The notes under the pieces: model-generated
Databases searched by the model: none
Seen by the model: only the letters and a program-made list of their open reading frames with translations
Told to the model about the DNA's origin: nothing
From: Purshia tridentata
Lineage: Eukaryota; Streptophyta; Magnoliopsida; Rosales; Rosaceae
Length of the DNA stretch: 64,000 nt
Direction: 5' to 3'
Assembly (NCBI GenBank): GCA_003254885.1
Contig: QANT01007580.1
Location: forward strand, 16,392 to 80,391
Shown here: positions 59,691-64,000 of the stretch, piece after piece
How the letters are laid out: each line of letters starts with the position of its first letter
Numbering within the stretch: position 1 is the first letter of the stretch
Program-made: the position numbers and the translations under genes

Positions 59691-61807
59691 TAGAAAGTTT
59701 TGAATTCTTATTTGGCATGATATTTTGTTTCGTGTCAGCAAAAAGTTGCAATCTAAAGATATGTGTGTTCATGCTATTATAAAATTGAAAGAGTTTATTA
59801 CGTTTTAAAAAAAATATAGGGAGGATGGATTTAAAAAAAATGTATTTATTTTTATAAATTAAATTTTTATTTATGACTTGACATGATACTATCATAAACC
59901 TAGTCTGCACATGACATTATCACACTAACACCCTATTTCATCACTTCTCTTGTAAATAACATGATAACATTACCCATTACATTACTGATACAGATGTGAC
60001 ATTATGCAACTTTGCTGTAGAGAAATTTGAAAGGTAACAATGTCATTATTGGTATCCGATTAACATATTCTTATAATATATCATAATATTTTCTTTATAA
60101 AAATAGAGTTTCTATTACCATTTAGGCACATCACTCAAATTGTGAATTCGAAAAACTTAATATATTAATATTGTACGAGATACAACAAGAGTGAATAACG
60201 TAACCAAATTGCGACTTTTGTTGTAGTTTGGACCGCGACAACTTATCCCACCACCCTAGTGGTTGTCATACTAAAACCAAAAATATGTCTAACTCCGATA
60301 ATAAAGTCATATGCACTTGCATCAAAAGAGATATCTATCCTCTCTTTAAATCATGCTTAAATTGTAAAATTGAAAAACTTATCGAAGTTTAGAAAAATGG
60401 GCTGATGAGGCCCATTTGTCCGGGACACCCTAATTGGGTCCCATTTCATAAAAATTATTGAAGAATGTCATAGATGGTTTTCACAAAAAATTTAAGATAT
60501 ATCATTATTTTTTTATTTTCGGGTGTTGTAGTTGTTGTTCAACATTTTTTATTTATGTTGTTTTTATGTTGTTCTAGATATACTGCTATTGTATTTCTCA
60601 TATTGTCTAATTTATGAAATTTACCATTTTTATGTATTTTATAGTAAAAATATTTATTACTAGACTTATATTAAAGATCTCATTAAAATAATAACATTTG
60701 TATGATTTTAGAAATAATTATATTATAAATTATAAATAAATGGTGACTTAATTATAATTAGGCCTAATTTAATTTTATACAACATAATGATTGTTAGATA
60801 CCACTCCTAACACTATTGTAGCTATAATACATATTACTTTTACTCTCACTCTCAGCATTATTCAGATTAGTATCAGACCACTTCACACTAAAAAATCACC
60901 ATCACTCTTAGAAATCAACAGGGAAGACCTAATAGAGTTGGTTGTCTGATCAAAGTGTTTTTTTTTTTTTAATGAATTTCGTTTTGATTTTAATTTTAAA
61001 TTAGGTTTTTTAGGTTTAAATGGTTAATTTTTTAGTAAATGATAAATAACTTCATGAACAAACTTCATTTTAGTATCTTACGTATAATGTGTTTTGCAAC
61101 TTGGTACCCCGATTTCAAAAAGTGAGATTTAGACATTAAGTACATTTTTGTATCATTTTGTATCTTCATTAGTCCTGCCGTAAAAAAATTCGTTAACTGG
61201 TAACGTGTATTATTGATATAGCTTAAAAAAATGCCACATAAACGAAAAATTTTTCCATAAACTTTAAAATATCAAATAATTAAAAGAAAAAAATAATCTA
61301 GCTAAGCCCATCCCCCTCCCAACCAACCCTTGCAACCCTCCTCCCACCCTCATTGGTGGGGCTTTTTTTTTGACAAAATCTCTTCAGCCACGAATCCTCA
61401 TTGCCAACAAAGAAGATGCAGGATGGTGAGCGAAATTCGAAAGCCTATGTCACCATCTACACAAAAGAGCCCATCACCTCTCCTCCCTTCCCACCCATCG
61501 ACATTGAAAAATCCCCCTTACTTGAGCACCACTCCCTAACCCAAGAACCCCTCCTCCCCTCGATCTACTCATCATAGAATCACACTTCATCTTTTTTTTG
61601 AAAAATAAAATTATACAAAACAAAAACAAAAAAAAACACCATTTTGCAGATTGGGTTCTTTTCCACCATTCTCATCAAACGAAACACCAATGAACTCCAT
61701 ATATTCTGCAGATTACCCTACCCCTACCTCCTACCTTTCATCCTCCTACTTCTTTTTCTTAAACAATCTAATAAAATAATACCATTGTACATCTCAAAAA
61801 AAAAAAA
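59691..61807. other. AT-rich non-genic DNA with a C-rich patch at 61310-61560
   Basis: No gene is supported. Around 61060-61220 the text (GTATCTTACGTATAATGTGT, TTGGTACCCCGATTTCAAAA) resembles the arms of the element at 61811-62887 and is probably another decayed terminal repeat. The C-rich 61310-61560 patch has an ORF (61330-61539) with low-complexity Ser/Pro sequence and no domain. Confidence 0.45.
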
Positions 61808-61810
61808 GGG

Positions 61811-62887
61811 TTAATTACAATTATATACTCAACTATACAATACTTTTCAACTTAGTATCTCAATTTTGAAAAGTTGCATTAGAGTACCTCAACTATGAAA
61901 TTTCATGAATTTAGTACTTTTATTATTTTCACAGTTAATTGCTAATATAAAATAGGAATATATTACAATTAAGTATTTCAACTTTACACAGTTTTTCAAA
62001 TCAGTACCTCAACTTTTCTTTTATTTTCAATTTTTTTTATTTTTCTATTTTTACAAACTTTGAAAATTATTTAAAAACAGCTCCAGACTCAAAAAATCTT
62101 ACAAACTCGTCATGACTAGTACTAGTATAATATATGGTAAAATTACCAAATTTTCCTCTGTGAGTTTCTAGAAAATTGGGAAGTCTAAATTTATTTCTAA
62201 AAAATTAAAACGAATTCCCCCTCTATAATATAAATTCTAGAGTTTCTGTAAAGTTTTGGAAGAATTCTCAAAAGTAGTTTAGAAATTACCAAAAACCTGT
62301 TTTAGAAAATTCTTGAGACTATAAGAAGATTTTCGAATTTTTTTAAAATTTATTTTATAGAGGAATATTTACCTTCCTCTAAGATTGAGATTTTTTTTTT
62401 GGTAGTAAGTATTCACGATAAAGATAGTGTTAGTTTTTAAAAGACCAACGATGTATGCCTCGTATTTTTTAGAGTTTGAGAAACTATCCTATAAATTTCT
62501 AAAGAGTCTAGAGTATTTTAATTTAATAAAAATAAATTTAGACTTCTCAAATTTTCTAAAAACACTCAAAGGTAAAATTGGTAATACAACCCTATATTAA
62601 ATTAGCTCTAGCTAATAAGAGTCCGTAAAAATTTTTCACATATTTTTCTGAGTTTGGAACTATTTTTAATTAATTTTCAAACTTTGTAAAAATAAGGAAA
62701 TAGAAAAAATTTGAGGTACTAACTTAAAAAACTATTTAAATTTGAGATACGTAATTGTAATTTACTTATAGCAAGATTGATCACTTAATTGACGATATTT
62801 CGTAGTTGAGGTCCTCTAATGCAACTTTTTTAACTTGAGGTATCAAATTCAAAAGTGGTGTATAGTTGAGATATATAATTGTAATTA
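61811..62887. mobile_element. Inverted-repeat element, long terminal repeats (about 280 bp), 1.08 kb
   Basis: The left arm (TTAATTACAATTATATACTC, AACTATACAATACTTTTCAA, then AAGTTGCATTAGAGTACCTC, AACTATGAAATTTC) matches the reverse complement of the right arm (TAATTACAATTATATATCTC, AACTATACACCACTTTTGAA, AAGTTGCATTAGAGGACCTC, AACTACGAAATATC). Similarity extends to about 62100 and back from about 62625. No transposase is present. A Mutator-like or similar non-autonomous element is probable; the target duplication is not clear (GGG on both sides). Confidence 0.7.
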
Positions 62888-64000
62888 GGGAAAATTTTAG
62901 CAAAAGGACTATAATTATACCACGTTTTGCAATTGAAGCTGCCAATTTCAAGTTGTTCCAATTAAGGATTATATTTATTGGTTTGTTTCAATCAAGGGTC
63001 TACCGTTAAGTCTGTCAACATCTCCGTTAATTTTAGGGACAATTTCGTCTTTTCTGTCAAAAAATAAAAAATCCCAAGAATTCAATTAAAAAACAAAAAA
63101 AAAAAACCAAAAAATCAACACACAATCATTAAAAAAATCACACAATATCATAAAAAATCATCAAAAAATCACACACATAGATCGATTTACAATTTTTATT
63201 CTTTTTCATCCATTTGTAGTAAACAAAAACAAATTTACAACAATCAAAAAAATATTTAAAATTCTTTTTTTTTTATGGTTTTTCTTCCCCACCTAGCACC
63301 AACATCTCCCCTCTCCCAAGTCTCACCCAACCCAGCCCTTTACCCTTGCGGCCCTCACCCTACAACACCCCCTCCAACATAGAAATTTGGGTGGAGCTTT
63401 TTACAAGCCCCTTTAATTGATATTAATTAAGTGCTAGTGCCCCTAAGGCTCTTCTGCTATCAATGAAATCGAAAAAAACACAAAACCCCAGTGCGTTTTG
63501 TATAGATCCAGACTTGTAGCTTGATTCTTTACTCCCTCGTGAACATTATATGCCAAAACAAAGACCCAGTAGTAAGCAAACAACATATGGGTCTCCTCAA
63601 TAAAGAAAAATACGAATAGATATTATTCCTTGTCCATCTTTAAGGTTTGTCTAATCAACACCAACAAAGTGAGAGAAAATTGATTGGTACTTACCTTGGT
63701 ATTATTGCTTATTGTTTTTGAGTAAATCTATTTTTCGATTAATATTCCTTTTCATGGGTTCCAAATGACATTAGTTAATGTTATTGGATTCCACATTCAT
63801 ATATATATTAATAGCCTTTTACTTTTTGTACAAATTTTCTAATTTTGGTGCTGGGTGTAGTTGTAATTGCCGCACAGTTGGTATTGGGCTTAATCGGAGC
63901 AGCGCCATTTACATTGTTGCTTGAAGGCTTTAAGAAAGCAGTGCGCACGACTTCAAGGTTTAGATACATACTGAGGTTTAATAAGGGTAGCGTGGGGGGG
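62888..64000. other. Non-genic tail of the window
   Basis: 62890-63060 (AAAAGGACTATAATTATACC, TTTCAATCAAGGGTCTACCG, TTAAGTCTGTCAACATCTCC) looks like a terminal arm of another element whose partner is outside the window or decayed. 63280-63390 is a C-rich patch similar in style to 61310-61560. No gene is supported to the end, which finishes in a G run. Confidence 0.45.

Noticed and set aside
61330-61539. Ser/Pro-rich ORF in the C-rich patch
   Set aside because: Composition follows from the CCT/CCA-rich DNA; no recognisable protein.

Overview
This is plant nuclear DNA from a eudicot. It is AT-rich, with spliced genes (GT-AG and some GC-AG introns), a group D (TDY) plant MAP kinase, a Cf/EIX-type receptor-like protein, plant-type SCPL50 peptidases and ZMYM1-like hAT transposon debris. 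The proteins are close to Arabidopsis families. The species cannot be fixed from the sequence; a woody rosid is a guess. One N beside a C homopolymer (49470) shows a draft assembly.

Layout. 1-9300 is transposon-derived and holds no intact gene. It contains a Mutator-like element (136-1321) with a perfect 9-bp target duplication and a captured PPR-gene fragment, then a degenerate 4.8-kb inverted-repeat element (3805-8614) filled with duplications and a recurring hairpin motif. 9434-17871 (minus) is a 26-exon gene for a tandem uridine-kinase-like/CYTH protein. 19400-22211 (minus) is a broken receptor-like protein. 24415-27030 (plus) is NUDT25. 27542-29232 (plus) is a linker-histone-fold (H15) gene with a probable frameshift. 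29963-34226 (plus) is an MPK17-type MAP kinase. 35501-38652 (plus) is a tandem pair of intronless serine carboxypeptidase-like 50 genes. 40936-50712 (plus) is RECG, an organellar RecG-like helicase with 17 coding exons. From about 51.2 kb to the end there are no intact host genes, only nested foldback elements, a deleted hAT element, a hAT transposase pseudogene and other inverted-repeat elements.

The genes do not form a pathway. The kinase/CYTH gene, the MPK17-like kinase and RECG are, as I recall the Arabidopsis map, orthologues of the consecutive loci AT2G01460, AT2G01450 and AT2G01440. If so, the window is a conserved syntenic block into which NUDT25, the H15 gene, the RLP and the SCPL pair have been interleaved, or from which they were lost in Arabidopsis. 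Exon borders were placed by hand from reading frame, splice dinucleotides and family similarity. No alignment was run.
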